A DNA stretch of 64,000 bases from Pholiota molesta (taxonomy: Eukaryota; Basidiomycota; Agaricomycetes; Agaricales; Strophariaceae): positions 620,001 through 684,000 of the forward strand of contig JACGCK010000008.1 of NCBI GenBank assembly GCA_014925825.1, written 5' to 3'. Shown piece after piece: positions 35,810 through 48,365 of this stretch. The position numbers and the translations under genes are program-made. Positions within the stretch are counted from its first letter, which is position 1; each line of letters opens with the position of its first letter. The notes below the pieces were generated by a model that was not told where the DNA came from, searched no databases, and worked only from the letters and a program-made list of their open reading frames with translations.

Positions 35810-37762
35810 CTAAGATTTAAGACCAGTAAAAACACGCAGCGATCGACACAAATCTTCGGGGTTGTGTGCCGTTATCAAATGGCCACTTTCCGGCCTCGAC
35901 TTTCCAGGTTTGCGTTCGAGGGTTTGTCTCCAAATTTGGCAAGGTGGTTGTTCATCCTCTGTTGTAGCTTGAATCCATGGGACATGTCCGGAGAGGCTGT
36001 CACGCATCTGGATGCGATCAAGCATATCACTTGAATTTCAAGGGTCAATAACGTAAAGATATAATCAAGAGGGTGGGCTCACTATTCCCAGTTTCGCCAA
36101 TCCACTTCGAACGCCTTGCGAACTACGTATGGATATGGCTGCGTGTCATATTCTTCCTCTTCCGGAGCCGTCCGCCTCAGTATTTCCCTTGCCTCATTAT
36201 AATAAAGCTCGTTGTACTCCTCCCAAATGGCCTCTTTGCAACCGTTGATCGTACTGAGTGATTTGGCAAGATGCATAGTATCCCATGCAGGCGCTTGTGG
36301 TCTTGATTGGACAGAAGATCGAAAGGAACACCCGTCGGCTTTGCTCGAACGGGTCGAGATGGCTGGAGAAAAATCAAAGTCAACGTCAAAAAAAACGTTA
36401 CTAACGGTTCGCTCGCGAGTTTCACGACCCCGCTCTAGTATAGATGACATGGACTGGTACGTTCTTAGACCTGAGTTTGGAAGTCGCCCGGAATTCGGAG
36501 GAAGAGGAATAATGATCGGAGGGTGAATTTTCGTGTCCACGAATAAAGATGTGAGATAAAATGGAAGGACGGCGACGACTTTCGGCGAGAGAAACCGAGT
36601 AGCCAGCATGGCGTCCCAGGACGCTTTCAGCCGCGTGTGATCTTGAGGGTGCTCGATATCTAGGGAACTTTGAGTGGAAGATGGAGATATCTGCAACACG
36701 GGTGGAGGATAATGCGAAGCATAGTCGGGAACAAGTAAAGAGGCTTGGGAAGAAAACCGATGAGTGCCTTTGAATAGATCATGCAGTGAAGCAAGTGAAG
36801 CCATGGGCGAGATTGGCGGCTTTTGTTGAGTCAAGGTACTCGACTGGTCGGAGAAGGTCGTGGTGGATTTGCTTTTGAACAATTCAAGCGAATGAAGGTG
36901 GTTCGCGGGCGGTGAAAGAGAAAGCGGTGACTTTGGTCTCTGGATCAAAGCAGACGGACAGGGAAATATTAAATCCTCTTCGACAATCTGATCTTTCCAT
37001 CAGTTAATGCAATCGGAGATATAAAGAGGAAATATACTTCAAGGACGGCATTGGGTTTCATAACACGGTGTATCTCCTGATGTTTTATATAGAATTAATA
37101 AGGGTGTTAAAGAGGAGTGATAGCATGATATATGTTACCTCTAGTACCGATTGCCATTCATCTTCTGGGATGGCTAAACCCAATCCAGCCATTCGGACGA
37201 AATCAAAATGATTGTTAGGGAATGGCAGCCCATCCAAGCTATAGGTCTAGAATAAGATAAGCTTGTCTGGAGAAAGAGTGGAAAGTTCGTACAAATTGCC
37301 ATGAACCCATTTAACGCGTCGAGCAAGCGCCTTCTGGTGTTCAAAGTCGTGTAAACGCGGCTGGACCCTTGCAATATCAAACCCAATTATCGTAGACTTC
37401 TATAAAAATACTTGTATGAGTTAATTGAACCAAAGTACGGCAAGATTTCATTGACCTGCCACTGCTTAGCAGCCTCGATTGCCCAAAAGCCACTCCCGCA
37501 TCCAATGTCCAGGGTGAGCGCCGGAGGTGTGCTGAATTCGTGGCATGTCAGACTCTGGAATTGATTTGACAGCAACATATGGTCCCATATATCACTAGAG
37601 CTGGATGAGCGAAGAGCAGGCAGCGTGGTGCGGAAGAACATACAAATCGGCCATCTGTCTCGAGTATGCTATGGGATACGGAATCTGCCCCTTTTGCCGT
37701 TTGGATTCATGGGCTTCCCTGAGGACATTTTCGACATTCTTGACGACGAGTTTTTCTGGCAT
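35810..37762 (-). CDS. class I SAM-dependent methyltransferase with long insert
   Basis: Fungal methyltransferase, substrate unknown. The SAM-binding motif I is LTLDIGCGSGFWAIEAAKQW (37460-37530), and later pieces fit a class I fold: STIIGFDIARVQPRL, VKWVHGNL, LPFPNNHFDFVRMAGLGLAI, MKPNAVLEIVEED. After the core comes a long, Ser/Pro-rich, probably disordered insert (36580-36950) and a helical C-terminal part (LYYNEAREILRRTAPEEEEY, FEVDWRNWE). The end is DLCRSLRVFTGLKS. Related Agaricomycete proteins have the same split layout. Introns lie near 37600, 37430, 37270, 37080 and 36080. The start at 37762 (MPEKLVVKNVENVL) precedes the conserved KGQIPYPI-like region. The gene is divergent from NDUFB8 with 266 bases between the starts. 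Confidence 0.75.
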
Positions 37763-37940
37763 GGCGAAAAGGATGGTATGGGGTGGAGGAAATAGGAAGA
37801 GATACGAAAGCAATATAACATGTCCTGGCACGAATGGGTAAAGATTTTCATGAACACTTTATGCCCATTAGACAAGCGACGTACTTCTGGAAAGAAGGAA
37901 AAGAACAGCGCGTCGCGCAGGGACAGGAGCCCTAGCGCAC

Positions 37941-37946
37941 CACGTG
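37941..37946. promoter_or_regulatory. CACGTG E-box upstream of NDUFB8
   Basis: CACGTG 83 bases upstream of the NDUFB8 start codon, in the shared promoter with the methyltransferase gene. Function is inferred from position. Confidence 0.35.
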
Positions 37947-38028
37947 CATCACCTCTCACGCACCGCACCCCGTTTCGGACCTCGCTCTCCCGATCGTCAC
38001 CACAAGTTCGCCGTCGACGTCCGTGAAC

Positions 38029-38611
38029 ATGAACACTGCGCTGCTTCGCCGCGCCACCCGCGCGCGCATCGCTGCGAGGCACCAAGCCCTCGCTCTGCCC
38101 ACTGCGACCAGAACATACGCTACTCCATCCCAAGAAGAGCCTGACCCGCAGCTCAATGGCTATCCCCAACTCCCTTTCGTGCCTCGCGCCAAATTGCCCC
38201 CACTCGGGTGGACTGATAACCTGACAAGGAGAAACTTTGGCGATACTGTGGGTCTGACGCGCCTGCTCTACTGACTGCATCGCCTAACTTCTCCCAAAAA
38301 ATTAGCTTCATGAGCAAGAAGAGGTCTTGTCCATGTGGGGACCTGACGCCCCGCCTATCGACCCTAATAGCGCTCTACGCCAGTTCATGGTCGTTTTTGC
38401 TGGCTTTGTCTCTGCCGGGCTTATTATTAAGGCCATAACTCCTGACCCTCCCGCTGTTCGACGTGAATATCCCTTCGATGGACTTGTTAGGGAACTTGGT
38501 GGCTTGGAGGAGAATAAGGTGTGTTGGCTCATTTATTCCTACACTATCTTTCGTTTACATATGATGAATTCTATACAGGCCCGACCAGAGTCTGATAACC
38601 ATGAACATTAA
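38029..38611 (+). CDS. mitochondrial complex I subunit NDUFB8-like
   Basis: Accessory membrane-arm subunit of NADH:ubiquinone oxidoreductase in the inner mitochondrial membrane. Three exons (38029-38247, 38306-38518, 38579-38611) give 154 residues in an unbroken frame. The N-terminus (MNTALLRRATRARIAARHQA) is an Arg-rich presequence with a likely cleavage near TRTYATP. Conserved stretches are GYPQLPFVPRAKLPPLGW, RRNFGDTLHEQEEVLSMWGP and PPAVRREYPFDGLVRELGG, around one membrane span (FMVVFAGFVSAGLIIKAIT). The start is 38029; a GTG two codons upstream is not used. A CACGTG lies in the promoter. Confidence 0.85.
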
Positions 38612-39581
38612 ACTATCCTTGAATTTATCATGTTTTGCTAGATGCTTCTGAATGAGCTTGTATTATCAAAGTCTTGGTACCAGTCAAGCCTCATAAGCAT
38701 CGTTCCGAGGAACACGAATCCTGCATACTAAAACTCAGAACTCTCATAGGATTGTAAAGCAACTGTTGCAGTGAGTTGGATGTTAACGACACTTTGGGCC
38801 AACAGGAACAGCCAATCATGATATCATCATCCAGGTCGCCCATTGTAAAGAGAATTCCGTCAGTGATAATTTTCGCTGCAGGACCAATGAAAGCAATCAA
38901 CCGACGCCAACGTGATCCGTGGGTAGTGACTAGTCCGTCAACGAATTTGGCTTAACTGCTAAAAGAAACATGCCTTCCATTCCTCGAGGATCTTTGCAAC
39001 TCTGCCTACGTCTATGTGCTATCTTCATCTACTTGGTGCCTAGGGCCCTACATTACTTTTTGAACTAAGTTTCTTTGCGGTTTTCGCTGTGTCCTCATCA
39101 ACGTTAATACCTCTTCTCTTCCATCCGCGGCCCTCCACAAATGAAGGCGAACAAATCGGCGAAAGCGGAATCAAAATATTCGCGCGCTCAACTTCCCCAT
39201 TCTGCGAATTCCGGAATGCTTTAATTATAAGTACCCTACATTTTTGGGCGCTATGGCCTACTGAAGATCCGGACTTTCAATCATGATACATACCGCGGTC
39301 ATGCCTTATGTATGATGATTTCCGCGCATTCAGGTAAACCCGATTTTGGACATCTACTAAACTGAGACTTGCCACGACTTGACCGTTTCCGAATTCACAA
39401 AACAAAACGTTTGTGAACAGATTCATCGTCTTTATTTCCGAAGTGATCGATCAATATCCGTATTACTGCAAAGATAAGCTTCGACCAGCATCTTGGCGCA
39501 GCAAAAGTTTACTTAAGAGGATGAATAGACAGGAGCAATGGGATCTATCAAGCTAGTCATTCACGCTCACGATCTGTGGCA

Positions 39582-39617
39582 TATCTATGGCAAGATTGAA
39601 GTATCTATGGCAAGATT
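39582..39617. repeat. direct repeat, 16 bases twice at 20-base spacing
   Basis: TATCTATGGCAAGATT occurs at 39582-39597 and exactly again at 39602-39617 in the gene-poor region. Nothing else marks it as part of a mobile element. Confidence 0.7.
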
Positions 39618-40910
39618 AAAAAGGGTGCCAAGAAATTACTGCGTAAAGGCATTTTGCGAATTGGCACCATACTTGACGGCTATGCGTTGCGGATAGCCGT
39701 AGAGTAGCGAAAGAAAAGGAAAAAGAAACCCAACGCAGAGGATAATGATATCTACATTGTAGAAGCCTCAATACCCGGCGGAGATGGCAATAGAAGGCCA
39801 CTCTCCGGGGAGAAAAAAGTTGGGCCGATTTTCACCTCGCTTATGGCAGTGGTGTAGGTACCGCCGGTCGACTTGGGTACGAACTTTGAAAGACTTCGAA
39901 GCGCAGACGAGGAAAAAAATGTGAGCAACGACAATAAGTATACCAATAACCAAGTAGTCAACACTTCAAGCACGGTACGTAGCTCCTGAAGTCAAAAGCA
40001 GGCGGTCGAAGGGCATGAGTATTATTTTGCAACATAGGAATTAATATACTCTGGAGACAGATTTGCGCTCGCCTTTGCTAAAAAATTTGCGAGATAGAAC
40101 CTCGCTTAGAGAAAAATATACCCCAACGCTTACACCGGGTCCCAAGCCGATTTTATGACGGTTAAGAACTCATGGATGAGGAAGTTCTAGACATGATTTA
40201 TTAAGCGAGAATCGAAATTGATTAGCAACATCTGTGAACGCATATTATTGGGACTGCTAATCCAACGAAGAAACAGGTTCAATCATGAGCCAGATATAAA
40301 ACTGACGAACTCACGATATCACCGGTCCATGGACACGGACGCACTATGTAGCAGTCTCCAGAGTTATCGAAGCTCAGTGAGTGAAACATGATTGAACTTG
40401 AAAATCGTAAAGCAGAAACCACAGCCTTACCATTTGTTTACCATGATGCATTCGAAAAAAATTGGATCTAAGACTCCAGACCTCTCCAGACTGATGGCCA
40501 ACAATGACCTGAGCCGAATTGGTTGAAAACAAAGCCATTGGAGCGGAATGTGCCACCGCGGTATCGGTAGACGAAGAGTCAGCGTCCGAACTTTGCTGAG
40601 TCGCCTCTATGTAGTTCAAGTCCGGACCTTGCAAGCTTCTGGTCAAAAATATAACAACCCTCCCCAAGCCCCCTGTGTACCAATCTAGAATTTTCGAGTG
40701 ATCAGCCCCATTTTACGAAAGATTTCTTGTAGACCCACCAACATCGAAGTTCGCGCTTAACTTGTGCGGCGTTCCGTTTGCGGATCACGGAGGACAAATA
40801 GGTAGGCATCAGCAGGGTGGCCAAGAACTTGCGGGCAATGCGCCATTTTCGGGCGCCTGCCAGAGCTGACGCCCACAAGAAGCCACATGTTGATTCAAGA
40901 AATGAGATCA

Positions 40911-40929
40911 GCTCATATCAGCTCATATC
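40911..40929. repeat. tandem duplication of a 10-base unit
   Basis: GCTCATATCA followed directly by GCTCATATCG. Short slippage-type repeat in the gene-poor region. Confidence 0.65.
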
Positions 40930-42077
40930 GTGCCGTTAGAATACGTTATATAGCAACATTTCAAGGGCTCCAGGGACGGCTCGGAAAATGTGTTCCGTTA
41001 CGAAATCCTTTGTAACATACTAAGTATGTATCGAAGTTCTTCAGGACTTGGATGGCTTGTTAGATTCGTTCGAAATCCAGACCGACGAGTTGCGAGCCAT
41101 GGAAAACCTTGAGCCCTGAGGAGCTTTCTATGTACTCAACATTGTAGCCTTCCGTGTATACAGGTAACAGAACTAAACTGCAGACGTTATTATCTTTGCC
41201 CTGTTATCAGTGGCGTCTGTGCGATTGTAAACCATTGTCGTTTGATTCGCAATAGCGCCTACCAGTACCATATGTAAGATCGCATTCCACCAACTCCAGG
41301 GAGAGCCAACACACGTGGAGCTGGGGTGCAATTAGAAGTAAAAGTTTGAAGCCTTTGAGTATCTAATAACAATTTTTCTTTCAGGCGGCTGCAGGATGCT
41401 GGGCCCATTGGTAGAGCTATGTATGAACTGGGGCTTGTGATAAGACCAAGGTCATATGCAGCCTTAAGCAGAGGCTCCGCACAGATGCATGCAGCATTCG
41501 GGGTAAGTGAAGAAAAGTTCTATATTGGAATGAGAGCATCATCAGTGATGATATATGGAGCGGTGGATATGAGATGGACATCCTTTTTTGAATCGTTGTT
41601 GGCCTTAGAATAGTTCAGAATTCACCGAGGGAAGTGGATGTCAGAAAGCACAGGCGGTTTCAATGTTTAGTACTTGACAGCGTTGGAGATCCTAGGAAGA
41701 ACATTTTATCCCAGTACAAATGGTTACAAAAAGTCAAAGTCGAGAACTCGGCCGATATTATGCGCACTTTGAGAGAAAGAAGACACCACTAAGGATGTGA
41801 GATATTTGAATGATTAGACGACCAAGCTCAAGCTTTGGGGCTTCCCAGAGTAGTGAGCGGTGATTTGGCGCAAGGCAAAAGCAAAAGATAGTTTGATGCA
41901 TAGTATAGGAATTTAATCCGAGCCATTCACAGCGATATCAAGAGTATAGTCCGTCGATGCTGTGCTCAACGCCGACCGCATAGCAAATCAAAGGTATGAC
42001 GGAGAGCGCGCAATCGCCGCAGAGGACAGAACATGGGCGTTGAGTGCAAGTTGAAGGAGAGGTGGCAAGCAACATGA

Positions 42078-42083
42078 CACGTG
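42078..42083. promoter_or_regulatory. CACGTG E-box upstream of the Caf120-like gene
   Basis: CACGTG 77 bases upstream of the start codon at 42155. Role inferred from position. Confidence 0.35.
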
Positions 42084-42154
42084 CGGCAAGGTTTAGATAG
42101 AATCAATATGATGATGCATGGCTTTCACTGACAAGTTCCCAAGTCCTTCACCGG

Positions 42155-45100
42155 ATGACTTCTTATCCACAGCCGCCTACTCCCCACTGGGAATCACGAA
42201 ACGGCTACGTCCCTCCTCCCAGATTTCAACAGCTGCGTGCGCGCGACAGCCAGCAGCAGCTCTATCAGCAACAATACCAACAGCAGTTCAATCAGGGGAA
42301 CCAGAACCCGCCCCAGTTGCCACCCACTCCAGTAACGCCACCTGCAGTCCAAAGCGTATATCCTGTACAGGCGGACGACATGTCGCATACTCGGTCTGGG
42401 TCCTTTTTTTCTTTTAATCGCAACAAGTCATCAATGGACGCTCAGAGCAACGCGCAACAGCAGAGCGTTCCCATACCATCGCAACATGCGCCTCCGCCCC
42501 CAATTTCCTTCTCCCCCGCGCCGGGTCCATACAAGCAGGGACCTCTGCCATCTCCTCCACAGAACACTTCTTTTGCTGTGCCGCAACAGCAGCAGCAGCC
42601 TAATTTTGTTCCCCAATCTCAGCAGCTGCAGTTCAATCAGCAGTCATACCAGAAATCACAGCCACTTCCACCTCCACCCCCACAACAGCCGCAACAATCC
42701 CCACAGCCACAACGGCCGCAAGCGCAACCACAACAAACCAGCTGGCCAAGCATGGAGCGTCCATCGGCCAGTCCCCAGCAGAATGTAGGAGGGGCCCCCG
42801 TCCAAGGCCAGGGATCTGCTCAACCTGCTGCACCACCACTGCATCCTGAAATTCGTTCAGTGGTCCAACTAACGGTTGCCCATGCGCATAAGATTTATTT
42901 CTCGGGACCTCTTATTCGCAAATTCGAACGACAGCCGGACGGTCAGAAACCACACAAAGATGACGGCTGGACGGAAGTATGGGCACAGCTAGGTGGTACG
43001 ACATTGAGCATCTGGGATATGAAAGAAATCCAGGAAGCCAGCAAGCAGGGAAAGGAAGTGCCGCCGTCATATATCAACGTGACAGACGCGGTATGTTCTC
43101 TATGCAATGCATGTTTATCTTATCCTGATCAGTTCATTATGAACAGTTTGTGCACGTAGCGGGCTCCATAACAGTCCCTCCTACTCCAACGACACCATCA
43201 GCGCGATATACCAATATGCTTACGATTAATACTGCGGGATCAAACCTTCTTCTTTTCTCGTGTCCGAGCACGGCTGCACTAATATCATGGGCTGCAGCCC
43301 TTCGATTAGCTGCTTGGGAGAAGTCGCGTCTTGAAGAGATATATACTGCTCATCTGATTAGGATCACACTAAATGGTAAATTCTTATCATATCTATGATG
43401 ATCAAGCTAATCTTGCACAGCGCGAGATGTACCTACGACCCTTGTTCGGGGAAAGACAGAAGGCTGGGCACGTATTCGCATCGCCGGCCAGACAGACTGG
43501 AAGAAAGTCTGGTTTGTAGTTCAGGAAGGAGTGGAAGGCATGGGAGATGCGCCAGCACCCAATGGCCCCAGTACGATCAAGAAGAAACGTATGTCCAACC
43601 TATTTTCAAGAGATACCAATGCTTCCAACATATCTGGGCCTACAAAGCCTCTGGTATCTATGTACCTAAGTCCCAAACCCAAGGACCGGAAGAAGCCTCT
43701 CTTGACAATACACAGCGTTATTCAAGCTTTCGGAGTCTATCCTGAGCGACCGGAGCTGATTAACCGGAGTACATTGATCAAGATTGAAGGCACATTTGGA
43801 GATGATGATCTTGCCGGGACTCTGCGATCGTTGGAAGGATGGCTCTTGGTCATGCCTGAATTGGAGGCAAATGCCGGCCAGGCAGCAGAAATGTTAAAAT
43901 GGATTGTTGGTAAGTTCTTTCATTCCTTTATGCTTATCAGCTCGCTAACAGTTCTGGTTTTGTAGCGCTTCATGACGCATTCGAGCTCTATGGTCGACCC
44001 GAAGCATGGACCTGGGATCCTCGCGATCCTAACTCGTTAATGTTTGGGTACCCAGTAGGTCCCCAAAAGGAGGTCTGTTCTGGTTTGTATCGTTATTTCG
44101 GTTTTATGCTAATCTTGTTTCCAGAATTTGTTTTTGGATCGTGAGGTCGTCGAAAAGATGGATCCTCGAGAGGACCGCACTTCAGCAATCAGGACGGAAA
44201 TGAAGAAGTTACTTCTGACGCACATGAAACCCGCTGTCCAGGCCGTCCAACAACCACCGCCTAGCATACAGGATGGGCAGACGCCACCGACAATACCTCC
44301 CATGAACATAATCAGTCACAATAATCAGAATTTCGCCATACAATCCATAGTTAAGGATCAGCCAAATCCTGGTTCCCCTTCCATACCGCAGCTTCCTCAG
44401 CTGCCTCCTTTGAGCTTTAGCGGTCCTAGTTCAGCCGCTGCAACGCCGTCTCGCGAGCGCCCGTTGTCACCGATCACCGAACGTGGCAGTATTATGACGG
44501 ATGTACGAACGACTTCCGTTGATAGTCCTTCAATGTTGAACGCTGGACCATCACTACCTCAGAGTGTTCCCCAACCAGACCAGCAACCGAAGGGTAGCAG
44601 TCCTCCTGCTCTAAGCGCCAACAATGTCAGCTTTTCAAATGGCCCACTATCTGGTAGTCCAGGACCTGCTAGTCCTATGGGATTCTCCACGAACCAAAAT
44701 GAACCTGCTATGGCTAATACCCCTGCACTGACCAGTGTCAACAGTCAGGTTCAGCCCTCATCTCTTGGTGTAACTGCCAGTACATCGTCATCTCTCGCTA
44801 CCTCTGCCAATTCGGAACCATTCCAAGGTATAGCGCGATCCTCTCAGGATGGGCGCAGCCCGCCTACGAGTCCCATAGCTTCGTCAGCCGTGCTCAATTC
44901 TCCACCTATGCCGCCCCCGACCCCCCTTCAGCCCCAGAAAAGAACTTCAATCTTGTCAGTACAGGACCAAAGTTGGCAGGGTGCAGCGAAGGCCTTCCCA
45001 AATCTCCTGGTCAACGAAATGCGTACCAAGCCTCAAGATACAGACTCTACTCAATCAACCAATACCAAATCGCTGGAGCCTGCTAGAGATGCTGAGCAAA

Positions 45101-47692
45101 GGCCGTTCGCCCCAGGAAACGCCTGGGAGCCTGCCAATGTGATCCAGCAGCCACAGCCTCCCGCCTCTAAAACCGCGCGATCATCTCCCTCAGATGAGCC
45201 TGACGATTTCTTGAAGGAAGCAGGTGCACTCTATTACATGCAGCATTCTTCTCTTGGACCGGCAGGTGCTGGGAAGCTTCAAAACACTCAACAGCTGCGC
45301 AGCAAACAACCAAATACATCATCTGAAGGCGATACGTCTGACGAATCAAATATGCTGTCTAAGAATACTACAGCCGCGTCGAATATCCACTCACCCACTA
45401 ATGACCGCGGCGGAAGTACGACGGGTAGTAATATTCTTGGACCTCAACGACGTGGTGCGCCAATGGAATTTGTTGAAACCGCGAGCCCCCCAACTTCCAG
45501 CTACCCATTGAACACGACAAATTCAATGGTCAGCGGAAATGGTGCCGCTTCGAGCCTGGCGTCGCCAATTGGTCGGCTAAGCCCGACGCGATCTAATCTG
45601 GGACGTAAACCATCAGGCGCACGGGCCCAGGCCACGGTAGCACGATCGTACAACGGTGCGGAGAGTATTTCTTCCCAGACCGTCACAGAGACAGACGAGA
45701 TATCTGCTCCTTCTTCAATGGCCTCTGCTATCCACACCAAGCAGGCCAGCACGGGCTCGGATCAGGGGTTCGACGATGCCAACGGCGAAGCTCTGGCTGC
45801 GCTGTCATATATGGCTATTGCCGACTCGGAAGATTTTGCGGCCTCGAATTCTGCCTCGTCCCCATCACCCCCTGGCGTGCAACCTGTGGAACCCCTGAAG
45901 ATTCGGTCTCATACTGGGGAGCCGCCAGTCTCTTCCAGCGAGAACTCGCTTTACAAGTCTTCCTTCGCATTATCCAGCAAGGCCACGGAACGAAAATTGA
46001 AGGCGCAAGCACAGCAGGCAGCACAGCATGCTGCGACACATAAGCCAGGCAGGGCTAACGGCAAGCGGAAGTCAAGGGTGGCAGGGGGAGCCTGGGAAAG
46101 TAGCGAAGAGGAGGAAGAAGAGGAAGAGGAGGAAGAGGATGATGATGACGATGACGACGGCCCTCAAGCTGATTCGGACTCGCAACGACCCGGTCTCGGA
46201 GCGCAGAGTGTCTCCTCTCACAATGGCCAGTCCACTGCGGGTGGTTCAGCTAGGTTGCCACAACTCCAAATGAACCTGACCGGTCCCGGCGAATACGGAC
46301 AAGATGGGATGACGACGCCTTCTCACCTTCGACCTGCAAGAAATCTTCCACAACCTCCTGTCGGTGGTCGCGCCTCAAGTATGTTTCCTATTATTCTCAT
46401 TCCTTACCTGTAACTAATCTCTACAAGGCAATGAATTCCAAGGTCCTCAGCCAATCCCTCGTCGTATGATTTCAGATCAGTATACGGACAGACGTACATA
46501 TTACGAAGATGGTACACCGATCCGCACACAAGCAGACTTTCCAGCTCCGGGTGCTGCGCGCCATACCGTCTGGAGTCAGGTCTTGGATCCTGGACGCGTG
46601 TCCGGACGTGCACCGCTACCTGAACAGGCTGCTCCCACTCGCGATACGTTCGTTCAGCTGGAACCTTCGGAGACTATGACGAAAGCCTTTACGCCTCAAG
46701 GTCTTCTCTCAGCTGGTCTGCAAGATAAGCAAGACCGCTCAGCCCGAAGACAGGAGGAACTCGCTCGCGAAAACGGCGCGTCTCTTATCAACGTGCCTAA
46801 CAAACCACCTCCTCCCCAAACTGGTCTCCTTGGCGCCATCACTGCTCATGAACGCGAGAGGAAGCGCGAAGGTGGCGTGGGCGCTGCGTTAACCGAACGC
46901 GAACGCGAGAAACGTCTCGCGGAGGAAAGACAGCGTCGCTTCGATGATCATCAACGTCAACAATTGGACCAAATGCAGCAAGGTGGTTCGATGTATGGAG
47001 GGCAATTCGGATACAACCCTATGATGGCCAACCCAATGATGATGGGTATGAACCCCATGATGGGCATGAATCCAATGATGTCTGGTGGAGGCCTCAACCC
47101 CATGATGACCGGTGGCGGCATGGCGCAAATGAATCCCATGATGACAGGCCAGATGGGCTATCCTGGGATGATGGGCAACTTCAATCCTCACCTGTTTGCG
47201 GCTCAGCAAGCTGCTCAGGCCTATCAGCAAGCTATGATGGCCTTTTCCGTGGCAGGTTCGCAAGTCGGAGGCGAAGGCGGAGGTGGTGGAGGGGCAGGCG
47301 CGCCTTCTCAACTTAATCCCAATATGACTGGAATGAATGCTTCTATGAATGGGATGCCCGCTATGGGAGCAGGATTCGATCCTCGCATGTCTATGATGGG
47401 AATGCCTATGATGGGTATGGGCATGGGCATGGGCATGGGTGGTCCTGGGATGGGTAATCCTCAAATGGGCGGACAAGCGCCCCTTGGAATGCAAATGACC
47501 GGTATGTCTAATTTCGACGCAAGATCATCTCCGGGTATCGCAACCCCGAACGAAGCTGGCCTCCAACCTCCCAACCAAACGCAATTTTCATCGAGGACCA
47601 GCTCTCCCGCCGGTCGAGGATCGCCTCTTGCACGCAACGGACCTGAAAGCGCTGATCGTGGACGTGCGTCCCGGCCGACTAGTCCCAGATAA
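42155..47692 (+). CDS. PH-domain protein of the Caf120/Skg3 family
   Basis: Large fungal protein related to yeast Caf120 and Skg3; Caf120 is associated with the CCR4-NOT complex. Order of parts: a Gln/Pro-rich disordered N-terminus (42155-42840); a PH-like region with HKIYFSGPLIRKFERQPDG, WTEVWAQLGGTTLSIWDMKE and, across introns, SNLLLFSCPSTAALISWAAA; then WARIRIAGQTDWKKVWFVVQ and a second folded part to about 44150 (HDAFELYGRPEAWTWDPRDP). A very long Ser/Pro-rich disordered stretch ends in an acidic run near 46105-46160. After an intron (about 46380-46428) come FPAPGAARHTVWSQVLDPGR, a Lys/Arg/Glu helix (ERERKREGG, EREREKRLAEERQRR), a Met-rich NPMMxGMNPMM repeat and a basic C-terminus. The frame is clean through all exons. 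Confidence 0.8.
46980..47470 (+). repeat. Met/Gly/Asn-rich low-complexity coding repeat in the Caf120-like protein
   Basis: Imperfect repeats of NPMM(M/T)GxN and GMGMGMG codons (for example ATGAACCCCATGATGGGC) make a Met-rich stretch of roughly 150 residues. It is coding, and its reverse strand gives a spurious His-rich open frame. Confidence 0.75.
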
Positions 47693-48365
47693 CCAAAAAT
47701 ACGAATCCGCTCTTTATCTTCATGACCCAAGTTACGATTCGATATGAACTCTATTGCTTTCCTATTTCATCTTATGCTAGATATCTCTTTTGCACTATAG
47801 GGCGCTCTGAAACCATTCCTTTATCATCATTTTTGTAGTAACATACCATCTTTAGGGTTCCATTGCTTGAGCGGACGCTTCACAGAAACGCGGCCTTCAA
47901 TTCACTCATTAATTATGTACCTTAAAATTATCTTCCGCATAGACGTTGGATATTGGATTGGCAATATATTTGGAAGGACTATTCGGACTCATGAGTTATG
48001 CAGCTGATACGGTCTGAATTCATGTGATGAATTTCTGTCTCGACGACAAAGGCCATCTGTGCCACACTTCCTACAGAAGGGGAAAAAAAAATATGAAGTT
48101 CATGCATTGAGACACTACAGACGAATTATTGCACCTTTCTTTGTAACACCGACCATGGCAGGTTCAAGGGCGTGTTAAATGCCAGACCAGAACTACTTGA
48201 AGGAACAAAGGGTAAAGAGAAGGTCCCGTGATGCGGCAAGTGTCGCGGTCGCGAGTCATAATTAGTGAGGGACCCTGAACTTGAACGCGTCTCATCATCG
48301 TCTGCTGTGTGCTAGGTTCTCCATAAATTAGGATGCTATTACACGCAATCCAAACTTAACGAACG
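47693..48365. other. intergenic region
   Basis: 670 bases between the Caf120-like stop and the RAD2 start. It holds the 3' untranslated region and the RAD2 promoter. I see no gene, and no clear CACGTG or TATA box near the RAD2 start. Confidence 0.5.

Larger units (their letters stand above)
38612..42154. other. 3.5-kb region without a recognisable gene
   Basis: The longest apparently gene-free stretch. Short frames exist: a minus-strand exon-like piece at about 40435-40667 (GRVVIFLTRSLQGPDLNYIE, followed by a GTAAGG donor), a hydrophobic minus-strand piece near 39768-39973, and a plus-strand frame at 41419-41613. None belongs to a family I know. The region holds a 20-base-period direct repeat at 39582-39617 and a 10-base tandem repeat at 40911-40929. 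I see no transposase, reverse transcriptase, long terminal repeats or tRNA. Fast-evolving single-species genes or decayed elements are possible. Confidence 0.4.

Noticed and set aside
41395..41460. possible tRNA (GGGCCCATTGGTAGAGC)
   Set aside because: A-box-like sequence only; no B box or cloverleaf pairing follows.
46889..47494. 201-codon His-rich minus-strand frame
   Set aside because: Mirror of the Met-rich repeat in the Caf120-like gene.
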